Source: Opisthorchis felineus
Lineage: Eukaryota; Platyhelminthes; Trematoda; Opisthorchiida; Opisthorchiidae
Direction of reading: 5' to 3'
Assembly (NCBI GenBank): GCA_004794785.1
Contig: SJOL01007106.1
Coordinates: forward strand, 48,897 to 112,896
Length of the DNA stretch: 64,000 bases
Below, one piece after another: positions 24,301 to 36,209 of this stretch. How positions within the stretch are numbered: the stretch's first letter is position 1; each line of letters begins with the position of its first letter. The translations under genes were made by a program, and so were the position numbers. Below the pieces are notes generated by a model. The model was not told the origin of the DNA and did no database searches. It saw only the letters and a list, made by a program, of their open reading frames with translations.

Positions 24301-27300
24301 TTAGTTCTATCACTTTCTCCGTATCACCCTTTGGAAATTATCTGCCCACGTATCAGCCTAAGTGTTTTGCTTTTGTGAAATTTACTGTCGAAAGCTGCAC
24401 TAGTGTACATCGGTTTGTATAAGGATAATTCGGTCCTGCACATTAAAGTCAAACTTATCGTTAAACAAACCTGGGACGATTGATATTATTGCAGTTTGTA
24501 TCGAATAACCGCGGAAGGATTCAAAATGTAATTGTGGTATAAATACACATACATCAACATACGTACAGGCATATTTATAGAATTACAGTTAATTAAGTGA
24601 TTAAAGGGTCCTATACAACATGGGGCTGACAGGCAAGCAGGCGATGAGCCACGAAGTCTCGGCCAAAAAATAAGAGATCATCCTCGAACTTTTCTGAGCG
24701 CAGCAGCTTAAGCCAATATACTTGGCACAATCTGGACAACCGACTATCCTTATCCAAAACTGGGTGAGATAAGTACGCCTTTGCAGTTTGTCACTATCAC
24801 CAGCAATTCCGACCGTGTGTATACGCGCTTTTTGTAAACAAACGTCATTGAGGGGTTCTTTAATAGAATGATTGAACGATCAGCGATTTTGTTCAATGGG
24901 CGGAGATTGTGGTGATCGTTTATTTGAGAACAAGGCAGGTGTGGCATACCGCACACAACTGTTGATTTCATGCCTGAATTTGGAGTTGATGGTCTGCAAA
25001 CGAATGTCGTACCTAGGCGGACGTGTGTATCCAAATGACACGTAGCCGACCAACTCGGGAATGTCGAAGCGTCTAGTTTTGAATGAGTTGTGATTTGAAA
25101 CCTCTCCAAACTTATAATATAATGTCAATATATTCCAAGTAAGATGCAGCAAAGGTGTATACTCGGGCTATTTTCAACTGTGATGCATAATGTAGCTTGA
25201 CTGGTTTGAATGATCTCTACCACAAGCTGTTGCAACTATTGCACAACAGGTCTTGAGAACCGATAATTCTGCATGCTCCCATGCGTTGAAGATGCATGTA
25301 CTCGACCAATTTTCAAATCTCATGTATACCATATTCTGAGAAACTTTATTAAAGACGCAGTATATTAAGTAATATATATTATAATAATTTACATGGTTAA
25401 AAAACAGAATTTTAGATTTACATTAGCCCTAAGCGTAAACTCAGACTTGAAAAACTTCATTTTATTGGAAGTGCTGCTTTTCTGTTAGGTTTCAGTGGAT
25501 TTCGAGCGATATGATGAAGGTGGCGTAGACAATCAAATGTTGATCGCCACTCAGAAAGACGTGTGAAATGACGGCTTCAACCCGGTTCTTTGATGCGTTT
25601 GAGAGCTAATTTATATCATTTTACAAATTGCAGTTGGACACTAAGGGAACCACGTCCATGTAGCGATGCAATGTTCATTGAAGGCTCACGTAAAGCGGTA
25701 AAATTTAGGAATACAAGGAGGTCGTAAAATTTCCAGTGACCGCACGATTTTAAATCTCTAGATATGAAAGACCTAAAAGATAATGGATACCAAAAACACG
25801 TTGATGATTTTTGTGTTAGCAAGCACTGTGTGGAGAAGCTGGGCTTGCTTTAATACTCCATTCTTTACTAAAAATCCTAATTATTTGCATTTGCGATAGC
25901 TGGGTTCACAAAAAGCAAACTTTTCTAAAAAAATTTATGCTAATTCCTGCCAAGTGCCAGTAAATTGTGATAGCTTCCGGTTGTTAGCTGCGAATATGGG
26001 TTTTCGAGGTAACAGATGTACTCACCCTGAAGCACGACAGTAAGGTAGGACTGATAAAGCTATTTATAAAATAAGTCACACTTAAAGAACCGAACAAACG
26101 CTATTTCTAAGATGAAACATAATCAGCTAATTTCGAGGGCTTCTTATACAAGGATGTAGTACTTCATGATTTATCATACATTTGTGGGAATAAGCTGGAC
26201 GTTAAATAAAAAGAACAGACATGAAAATGATGAATTAACAAGCTAAGTAAGGTTTCCTGGAAATTGAAAATGCTTTTTGCTCATGTGCGAAACATGGTCC
26301 CGTGGATTCGCTATCAGCAGCGTTTCTTTGTTTCCGGCAGCTACACCTGCATAATATTTTGGTGCACGTCCAAACCTACAACTTCCCCTTCCTTTAGATT
26401 TACGGAAGACCAGTGATGGTGTAAAACCTGATATTTTATTTACGCACAACTGGTGGGTTGCAGAATCCCGCCTGAGCATCCTCCGCAAGACGGTTACTAC
26501 GGGTTCGTGTTTGCTGTGGTAGTCACCTTATTGAGAAGGTTGTCAGCTTTTTCTTAGTACTTGAGTCATTGCTGAAAGTATAAGAATCAGTTATTAGCAG
26601 AACAACACATAACGGATCATTGCAGAAACTTACAGGTAGATATAAATGAAATTTAGGCCACAGAATCACTGTGACGAGACATTTATTGCCTTTGTAGATA
26701 TTAGGAATGTAAAATAAATAATATAGGTTTGGTATGTAAGCAAACACATCGGCAAATAGAGAAGAAAAATGACTGGAAATCATTTCCGAAGTTTTGTCAG
26801 AATGTTCCTGCAATTTCGTTTTTTAACTAGTGCAGTATTGTAGGATATTTTGTTTTTTCTATTGTTCCTCAATGTAAGAAACCGTAAGGCTCGTTGAATG
26901 AGTAAAAATAAGGTGTTATTCTCAGCCAAAGTATGTGGAAAATTCTTCTTTGCAGACAGTATAGTGGTGCAAAATTAGTTCAGCTTTCCTGAACATTCAG
27001 AAACGGTCACCCCGGTTCAGACCATCAATCACATTAGACATCGGAATACGGTGAAAAAAACAGACGCAGAAATACGATCCAGCTATGATGAATATTCGCA
27101 CCAATAACACTACTGTTCGGGGAAAATGTAGTATTCTGTTCACGTTCCGCTTCCATTCAACTTTGTAGTAAGCCGTTTCGGCAGACGATTTTAACTGATG
27201 ATACGCCCAACAATATGCGAGTGCTATTCGTCGTAATTAATATTCAGGCCCTTCAGAAGTGAAGCGTACTCACCATTGTGAAACACATTCTACCGATGTA

Positions 27301-28884
27301 ACGATCATTCGTGTGGTAATAAACCTTACTCTCTCACAGGGACTAAACCACATTTTATTCTTGACGCCTGTTAACTTGTTTATGAGTTGAACAAAATTGT
27401 GGTAACATTAACGGTCAGCTATTGAATTTTCGTAATTATTCCAACGCTTGTCAGATGTAAGAATATATAATTCTGAATTTCTTACATTCACCTAAAGTTT
27501 TCTAAGCAAAGATCTTGGCATTATAATTAATCTAGTAATTTTATATTGTTCATTTTTTATCGAGAAGTATTTCTTTGGGTCACTGTTTCCAACACGATTT
27601 TTCAGTGAGAAGGGAAAGGCCAACTTAACTTTGAAATATGTTCTGAATAATAATGGGCAAAAAATCTTTACGGCCCATTTCGAAAACGTAGGACGGAACA
27701 AATCCGTATGGTGAACTGTCGAGCTTACAGCATGATACACTCGCTAATATCGATAAGCTTTGCCCTCATTATGTTGCATCTAGAAATTTCATGCATAATG
27801 CTAATATGAAAACGTGTTCATGATTCATTTCTGTGGGGGATGTCCAATCTGTTTAGCCCGCATAAAAAATGTCCTATAAAATGTAAACATTACCTTGCTC
27901 TCTGATTTAACTATTTCATGTGTACGAACATACTATAGTTCATGCAAATACGGAATAAATCAGGATTTTTTTATTTATATTTTACGCAGGTGAAGACAGT
28001 TGCAGAAATGCAGAAGTAGGTTCCGTCTAACGAATGACGTGACCGGAAATCGCAAAAGCGCCCACAGGGTCAAAGGATTGTTTGGCCACTGATCAACTTA
28101 ACTTTGATTTCATGGAAAGCACAGGCCTCTGGACGTGTGGCCCGGAATTAGACCAGATAGAGCTCTAGCCGAATGGTCATCCGACTGTTCAGCAATTATC
28201 CACATACCGCGCTTCTTGGAAGACCGGGCTCAAGGCACCGTATCCATTTCTTTCGAACCGTCACATTGCCAGCTTTGATCTAACAGGTGCATGGTATTTA
28301 GCCAGTGGTTAAACTACCTTTTGACGAAGGAACCCATACTCGAGTAAGATAGATTATAAAGGTGCAAGTATTTTGTGCGTTTTTGACAGTCAACTCGTGA
28401 AATGTTGACGCGCCACTGCTTTCAGTTTGTTATTTGTTTTTTGGTCAATTGTTAGTCTCGGATTGCATTTTCACAGCAAGCAAATGAATTAATGGAAAAG
28501 TCTTTCACCAGTGCCTCCAGGTTTGAGAGAGAAATCTCGTAACTGATGGAACAAAATTGGAGGAGTTGTCTTTGGCCCAGCAATTTTGGATCTACCATTC
28601 TGGATCAATGCTGTAATACTAAGTGTTTTCAGTGGCATATACATAAGCGATAATCCGCATTCCACTCGATTCTTTTTTCTCAAGGCAAATAAAGCACATT
28701 GTTGTGCTTTGAGTTTGGAAAACCTGTTTCTAAATCTTATTTGGGGTCCCAATTGGTGACTGGTGCATAACAATGGTTTACACTCTTAAATGCCTTTTTC
28801 GGCTGATCAAAGTAGAGATTATACTTGACACCAATTTACAAGGTGTATCATACGTTTACATTTCACACCATCGTTTCTTGTCAG
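18320..28884. other. No gene recognised
   Basis: About 10.5 kb without a gene or element I can name. It includes a short AAAT-type run (22697-22716) and an isolated perfect box B-like sequence (GGTTCAAGACC, near 21934) with no convincing box A. The plus-strand open frame at 23204-23464 gives no recognisable domain. Confidence 0.55.
22697..22716. repeat. Short AAAT microsatellite
   Basis: About four to five tetranucleotide units of A/T only. Confidence 0.75.
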
Positions 28885-28993
28885 GATTGCCTGCGTTCTG
28901 AAGAAAAGCGTTTGAAACTGTCATCCGCAATCACCTGTCATAATCTAATTGGGATCAGCTTCGAAGGTTTTGGCGGAGCATTTGAACTATCAG
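28885..28993 (+). CDS. Possible internal exon, unidentified protein
   Basis: Both borders are good by eye: TTTCTTGTCAG before 28885 and CAG|GTGAAA after 28993. The 109-nt segment is open in the frame beginning exactly at the acceptor (DCLRSEEKRLKL, then a Gly/Phe-rich GISFEGFGGAFEL). I recognise no family and see no partner exon. The second open frame just downstream (29190-29474) is not joined to it by clear splice sites. This could be a real small exon or chance. Confidence 0.2.
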
Positions 28994-31900
28994 GTGAAAA
29001 ATATGAAAACTTCTTCGTAGCATGTACTAAGAAGCTCAAACACAGTCTTCCTGATAAGGAAACAATTAACCGTACTAAAAGAGTTGTGGTTGCTACTGGA
29101 TTGCATCATAGGTTGTTCATGCGACTATAAAAATCAAAACGTTGTAAATACGGCAGCATATTTTTTAGGGTCGAAACACAAATTGTGGTTTGTATAATCA
29201 TGGATTGCGCAGAAATATGGTGTTTGCGTTTGATTTAGTGCATTTCCCAAAAGAAATGTCCTACTTCCAAAATATGATATGGAATAGAAAATTTTTGATA
29301 GCCGGAACTAAGAGTCTTGAGCGTGTGGAATGGTCACAACAAAGTTGGGTGATTTTTCAGCGCGATAAAGCTTTACATAACCACCCTATGAATGTCTTGT
29401 TAACCGAAATGGTTTTGAGGAATTGTGTCCACCACTGGAGAAAACGAAGGATAACAGTACGAGATAAATGTTGACAAATAAAATTTCGTTTTACTCTGTT
29501 GACGCACATATCCGATTAACCAAGTTTGTAGACTACTAGTGCTCCAGATTCACGTACTTATTTCAGAGTCTTGCCATTCAGCAGACCACCCGGAATGTGA
29601 AAGCTAGCAAACAAGCAACCGAAAAACGCAGCTCTTTAGCGAGCTATGAGAAACATAGTGGTTGATGTGAACGGTAGGTATATCTAACCAAAGGGGGCCA
29701 GACTGGGAGTTGATCACCCGAGCAAGTGTCAGTGACAAACATGGAATTCTATTCTGTTTTTTAGTACAGGACCTAAAGAACTATATTATCGGTCACATTA
29801 AACGGGTATCTCTGAACACCAGTTTATTCAGTCACATTACCTTAGACAATCTACTCACTATCATGACGTTTGGCAGGTGTTTACTTCACTTTAACCGCCA
29901 TTTACTGGACAGATCTGTCTGAATTTTCAAGGCAAAATTCAGCATTTTCAGCGTTCTTATGTTTACCAATGTTTGTGGTATAGTTCGATAGTGCGACTGG
30001 GTGCTTGTGGGTTACTTACTGTAGGAGCGAACTCTGAACAAAAACCCCTGACCAACTGAGACCTTCGCAAATATATGATGAAGGGACTTGAATTGAAATG
30101 AAATTGTATCCCCGTGCGGAAGTCACTTAACGCCTAAAGGTTGAGAATGACAAACAAGTTGGTTCGTCTGAGCTAAGAATCATCAAAACTATGCCCCTCA
30201 TCAATCTATAGGATAACCTAAGCCCTTGACCTTCTAATCACCCGCCGGAACGCGTGCAATGTAATTAGGAGTGGGCTAGGTCTCATCTGGCTATGATACA
30301 TCTCTGCGATCCTTCTGTGACCTTTGGCCGAGATTCATTTTGCCCGAACAATGAAACGTACACCAAAGGATGCAATAACACTCATTACTGCTGTCAAAAG
30401 GTAATTGATGCACGTGCCTAAGTATGGTTTGACGATTAACTGCTACTTGAGCTATGAACGCCCGTCCGTAGCCTATAAACCATAAAAGGTTTAAGTTGAG
30501 ACAAATTCGACGACAAACCCAAATCCTCCAAATCTGAGAACAATCGCATCCAGGATGCACTTTGCAAGGCAAACTCCGTAGTTCGAAACGAACCACCTAG
30601 CCTATAAAGAAAAGTCGTCCCAATTAACAAAAATTCATTGATTATGCATTTCCGTCTCTCAATACCAATCGGATAGACTTCATAAAACAACGTGGCATGT
30701 TCCACCGGTCGTTATTTTGGAAGTAAATGCGCTGTTCATCCATTTATTAGTACAGTGAAGGTTGATGGACCCGCTTTAAAGATAACAACACAGACTGCAC
30801 GTCTAACCCACAGCGACATCGCTACCACGCCCGTCGCGCTATTCAGGTAATTCATCTGAAGTCAGACATTCATTCTTAGTGCCTCTAATCTTTTAAACAC
30901 AGCTATCCGCAACATCTTAAACCAGTAGGCAAGCGATCTGTTTTGTGCTTAGCAGTATACGTGTATTATTGTCTGACCCATTGTGCATGTGATTTCCTGT
31001 CTTTTCTGCTTAAAATAGCCGTCTAGTGAACATTAGTAACATGTAATTGACAAAGAAGTCATACGTTCAGAAAGCTGTTACATGCAGCAACTCAGTGCAG
31101 CGGTCTAGAAAGTCTTTAGGGTCGAACTTAGATCTTGGGTATCGTTAAGCCCAAACGTCAAGAAGCAGTGGCTGGAAGAATATTTGATTCCTACAAAAGC
31201 ACTTCAGAACCAATAATGAATGTAAGGCTTAGTTCTGGTACCCAGTTAACCTCTTCAGAGAAGACAGTGGTCAGAGCTGGTTGTCGTGGAAATCAGGGCT
31301 CTGGATAGTAGGTTAATTTTGCTCCAACCTCTCAGTTGATGAATGGGAAGCACTTCAGCCCAGGAGGCAAACTGCATCTAGTGAAAGAAAACTTCACCGA
31401 ATAACTCATTCAATTAATACCGCATATTATCACCGCTCGCTTCCGAGCGGGAACTTCCTGTGTCTTATATTGCATTTCCATCGTAATTTTATCTGCTAAT
31501 TTTGAGGCTGCACTATCTAAGAGCCCATTTTGAAAACTGGATATTTAGGGAGCAACAGACAAAAGAACTACTTATTTACTAGAGTGTTTTGCTGCATTCC
31601 GAAGCGTGTGAATTTGATGCATTTGGTTTATGTTACTAGAAAAGTCAGTCTACAAATTAGCAAAGCAAGATTGTACCGTCTCTTTGATTTTATTTTATCA
31701 AACGCCAAAGCATAGTGTTCCCAGGATCGCGAAATCCACACACATTGTGCACGCATACTTTACCAATACAGCCCCACAATATTATTCTCATGCTTCCCAT
31801 GCCTTTATAATTTCGAATTTTCATGTTCTTCTAACCAATGAAACGACTGTTTTTAGTGAGAAAACATGGTACAGATGGGGCAGAGCTGAGAAGAATAGTC

Positions 31901-33539
31901 CATCAATTGCCCTCTTTAGGTCTCGTCAATTAACTAGGTTCGGTCGTCAGCAATTTTAGTCCATCAAAAGTTGCTCCACCCAACCATTACCTTCAGCTAG
32001 TCGACTCAGATTTGAATGACCGTGATTAAAACCCCACGCTGACATCTATAACATTTTAGTGTACTCTAGTGCTGGACTCACACTGGCACCCATTTTGCCC
32101 AAGTGCATTTATCAGTCGCGGACGCATACGACAAAGCTGGTTTTACGTTCATACTGTTCTACAATAGGTAATGTAATATGATATGCAAAAGCCGGCAAAT
32201 CAGCTCTTATTTTAGGCTGGGAAGTTCTTGCACCACCGAATGACACTTCGGGGGTAGTACTTCTGATGCACTGCCATCGAATTCAGACAGAAGGGTTTTG
32301 AGTTGAGATCTATTCTTCAGAGATATTTTACAAGCTAGGACTACTCTGCCTTCTTACTTTGTAAATGCACACGCAAATTGTCTCCAAAATGTCCCTTGAG
32401 TCTACTCATAGTGTTTTTGGAACGTTTTGTTGCACCTTGGCGTTAAAACGAAAAGCCTTTTTCAGCGCACGAAAACCTAACGAGCTACATACTACATTAA
32501 ATATATTGCGTTATACGGTGAATAATTAAAGACAATACAGCAGTTTTTAGTGAGAAATTTCAGCTGAATTCAAATGCTAGCGTTAAATTACAAGCGTGCA
32601 CACGAGATTGAATCTTAATTAGTGTGTTAAAAACTACGACTGCTTGTAAAACTTTTGTGGAACGTTGTCTGTCATCAAACATTCCGTACTTCTTGCTTTA
32701 TGACATGCAGATTTACTCTACTAATGGATTTCACTTGGGGCTGATGTTGTGCTATATCGATTGCTAGACTGGCAACTACATCCTCTTTACTGCGCATCAG
32801 TGCCGTTTAAGCTGTCTCCCTCCTGTGCTACTACAGTTTTTGTTTGCTTTGAAGAAGCTTTTTTTCGTTAATGTTGAACAGCTTCAGACTGGAACAGACA
32901 ATGCCAGACCATGCTCAGTGATATTATTCTGCGAAATCTCTGATGAGCAGAGTTGTTTTGCGGTGCTTTGGTTCACATTATGTTTTATTCTCTTCACAGA
33001 CTTTCTACATTCTCAAACGCAATGCCAACACCTGATGCACTCCGCAGCGCACCATGGAGCAAAAAGGACCTTGAAAAAGTTCGGACTAAAATTAGTCAAT
33101 ACGACGAGAACACGTTCGTACAAAGCTATATGTTTCTGCCTGCTTATGCATCATATAGAACACATTAACTGAGATTTGCTTAAGAAAATTTTAGAATTTT
33201 TAATGGAGATTCCTTCCTTTAATTAAAACGCATCTACTCTGAAAAGCCGAGAAGCACTCATTCGTAATAGAAACCAACGGCAGTGAACGCAGCGGGACAC
33301 CCCAGGGGTGACCTCCTAGGTAGTAGTCCAAATACTCAACCATTTAGGCAAAAACAGCTGATCAGCAATGCGACTAACTCGCAACTAAACAGAATCGGCT
33401 TCACCTACAGAAGGAAACGAAATTCCCAAGATTCTCCACACTACCTTTAGTCCACAACTAGCTCCGAAGAAGATCAGTTTTATAGGGCACGTGAAACCTT
33501 CTTCTGATAAGTCTTTTCTCGAGCAACCAGTCAGTGACT
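28994..33539. other. No gene recognised
   Basis: Nothing nameable. The interval 30.2-30.7 kb is open on the minus strand in two overlapping frames (up to about 100 codons) with no domain I know, and may be decayed transposon sequence. Confidence 0.5.
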
Positions 33540-33780
33540 GACCACGTAATATAGATTCCGTGATTTAGGGATGAGTAGTGCTATATTCCATCTAGGTCAG
33601 AATTAATCACTGGTGATCAGCCGCTCGTGGCCTTACGGTTAAATGTTCAAACTAGTACCCGGAGGGCCCGCGTTCTAGACTCCTTGGAGTTTCGCGAGAG
33701 GTGCACTGCTTACGGTTCCAAGTAAGGATGTAACAGTTACGCAGTGCTCGCTGTAATAACAGGTAGAAATCTCCACTGAA
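33540..33780 (+). mobile_element. Group 2 tRNA-derived SINE with hammerhead remnant
   Basis: It begins at GACCACGTAAT (33540), as do the copies at 50444 and 63924. The link GATCAGCCGCTCGTGG follows, with box A TGGCCTTACGGTTAA (33628-33642), box B-like GCGTTCTAGACTC (33670-33682), TTCGCGAGAGGT, the 45-nt hammerhead remnant (33703-33747), and a 3' part ending near CTCCACTGAA. The other group 2 copies end near TCACTGA in the same position. The head differs from group 1, but the ribozyme and 3' segment are alike. It is non-autonomous, and many substitutions indicate an old copy. Confidence 0.8.
33703..33747 (+). ncRNA. Hammerhead ribozyme remnant
   Basis: The 45-nt module reads GCACTG, CTTACGG, TTCC, AAGTAA, GGAT, GTAAC, AGTTACG, CAGTGC. 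Stem I is fully complementary and stem II keeps three of four pairs. Both core boxes (CTTACGG for CTGATGA, GTAAC for GAAAC) and the cleavage triplet are mutated, so it is dead. Confidence 0.72.
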
Positions 33781-35780
33781 CCTTCCCTGAATACCACGAG
33801 TACATCTGCTCGAGCCCAGATTATTGGCAGATCACTTATAAAATCACATTCATCACAAACATATCGTGTAGGTGCATCCATAAAAGTCTGAAACGCAAAA
33901 ACCTCGAGTAGAACCCTTTTGTTTAAATCGCACACAATGATGCCTGAAATGTCTTTCATACCCTTTCCATATTTTCGGGACATTATTCGGTCGCAAAAAA
34001 AAACAAGTAAATGTTGCCTTACGACCAGGCATTCACACTATATAATGGGTTACTGCAGTAGAATGCATCGGCTGTAATCACTTTTGGTTGTCGCGATGCC
34101 ACATGTAGCACGGTATACACTGTGGATATGATTCAAAGGCTCCTACAATCCAAGCAGATCAGAAATTGAGGGAGAAGCAGGTCACTAAATGTGTCCTGGA
34201 AAGTTTTGCAAAATTGAGATATGTGGAACATGGGCATAATGATGAATACTTGGGATTCCAGCGGCCATATAATTTTCCGGCCAATCACACTTAAGGCTTG
34301 GGCTCTGGACGTTTTTTGCTTAACGACTCACTGTACTGGTAACTCTAAACATTCTGGCTTACAGTTTCTTTTTAAGGTTTTCTCCAACCAAATCACATCG
34401 GCAATTTGAAGAAACGAGCGAAATTCTCTGTATCAGAACCCAGATCTTGAAATTAATAACTAAATTCGTCGTTTATACGAAACAACTTTTGTTTTACAGT
34501 CACAAAATAGTTTCCATCTTATTATCAACAGCATTTCTGTACATCATAAGAAAACCAATTTTCTCCTTAATATTTATGCATATAGCCTGTGCAATCAGCC
34601 TATACACTACTAAGTAATAGTGCCGCTAAACTATTATAACAGTCATGATTCTCATTGTTACATAAATTTTGAGTTGATGCGCCACTCGCTGAAAAACTAT
34701 GGAATTAATCCTAGAGTTCATTGTTCCAGTAACCATGTTGAGATAACACGGTGCCTTAAGAAAAACTGATGGATATTTTGTATAGTTGGTTTTCACTAGA
34801 GTGACGCGTCCGCATTTAGCGCCTTTCGATTTCTAGGCATTTAGTCCCTATGTTGATTCAATTCGAATTTGCAGTGGGTTAATTTACAAACTGGGGCACT
34901 GCATGTTCTGCCTGTTTAATGACTATCCAGGTCGATAAATGGAGCATTCCCTATACCCGTTGCAGCCTCTGGGCCTTGTCATAAATATGTGACCATTAGA
35001 AATAAACTTTCACATACATACTTCGTAAAACCTATTCCAATTTCTTTGATCACGCGTTTTTCATTCCAACTATTTACATCCCAACCGTAGGTTGTAATTT
35101 AATTTCGGAGAATTGTTACCTAGCAACCGTCTAATTTATGTGCACACCTATGTGAACCTTCACGGAAAGAAGCCATTAGAATGGTTTAATGTCGAATGGG
35201 CACGAAACATGCATGAGTAAACTGAGTTTGACGGTTGCTGGTATGGAGCAGAAAGCAGGGCTTTTTAAAAACTTTGGTTTGCAACTTTATGTATAAATTC
35301 ATCATTTGGCTGCCTCTTCAGGGTTAGAAACTGGTGGTGTGTTACAGATGAGTATAAATAAATTGCCGACCCATGTTCACACGCAAATCTGTCGTGAACC
35401 GTCTAGCATTTGTAGACGAGTAGCAGAAACATTCTTTGGCACACAAGCAAGGAATTTGGCTATTTTCTTTTAAAGTAGGATAAGACATTTACATTTTAAA
35501 AGCATTATAGAGCAGGCGGAGGAAAATAATTTATCCCGATGGTGATTTGTTTACTACTTTGCTTGTCGTTATAGACAGTTCTTCATCCTTTTCAGCACAC
35601 CTGTCTAATCTGGAAAGAACGTGTGATATAGTAAATACAAAATGAACACTTCTAAGAAATGAGCTCTTTTGGTGTAATTGCATTAGTAGGTAAACTTCAG
35701 AAGAATAGAAAACAGTGGTCATGTCTGAGCGGCACCCTCTCCAGTTTAGAGCTGTCGCCAAGAAACAGTTGTATTTTTAA
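33781..35780. other. No gene recognised
   Basis: No coding region or named repeat seen. Confidence 0.55.
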
Positions 35781-36013
35781 CTATATCCCTAGGCCATAAC
35801 ATGGGGGGCATACTTTTATTCCGGGGCGTTCAGACAGTATTACGTACACTGAGAGCAGTATGTAACAAACCCAGTTCCTGCCGAACAAAAATAAAATATA
35901 AATTGATCGGAACAATTTATGTTGATTTGCATCTCGTCCGAAATTCACCTGATAAAAATCCCGACGCAGATTTATGAGGTGGCCGGTGCAGAAAAACTTA
36001 GTTTTTAGTCCCC

Positions 36014-36073
36014 TGGTAAGCGCTAGACATGTTGCTACGTTTCGGCTCACACACGTTGGTATCAGCAGACCAT
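36014..36073 (-). ncRNA. Hammerhead-like / Penelope-like motif, uncertain
   Basis: On the minus strand: CTGATAC (36065-36059), 15 nt, GAAAC (36043-36039), and 10 nt to a GTC (36028-36026), flanked by TGGT and ACCA that could close stem I. Sequences of the CTGATG...CCGAAACG type are known from hammerheads of Penelope-like elements. Stem II is not self-complementary here, so this is a weak resemblance. It differs from the SINE modules in spacing. It lies inside the longest open frame of the window (35781-36209, minus, 142 codons), whose translation I do not recognise. Confidence 0.28.
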
Positions 36074-36209
36074 CACGGTAGTTGTTGAAAAACCGCAGAT
36101 AATTTACAGAATAAGCGTTATACTGAAGTGGATTTCCATGTAGTGAATACCAGTACGTTGTCGCACATTGTGAAATTTCGCTTAGCATCCTTACTTCTGT
36201 CTGGGCCAA

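Noticed and set aside
26440..26515. Minus-strand tRNA-like stretch with GGGATTCTGCAACCC
   Set aside because: The box B deviates from consensus and no A box or shared SINE part could be placed.
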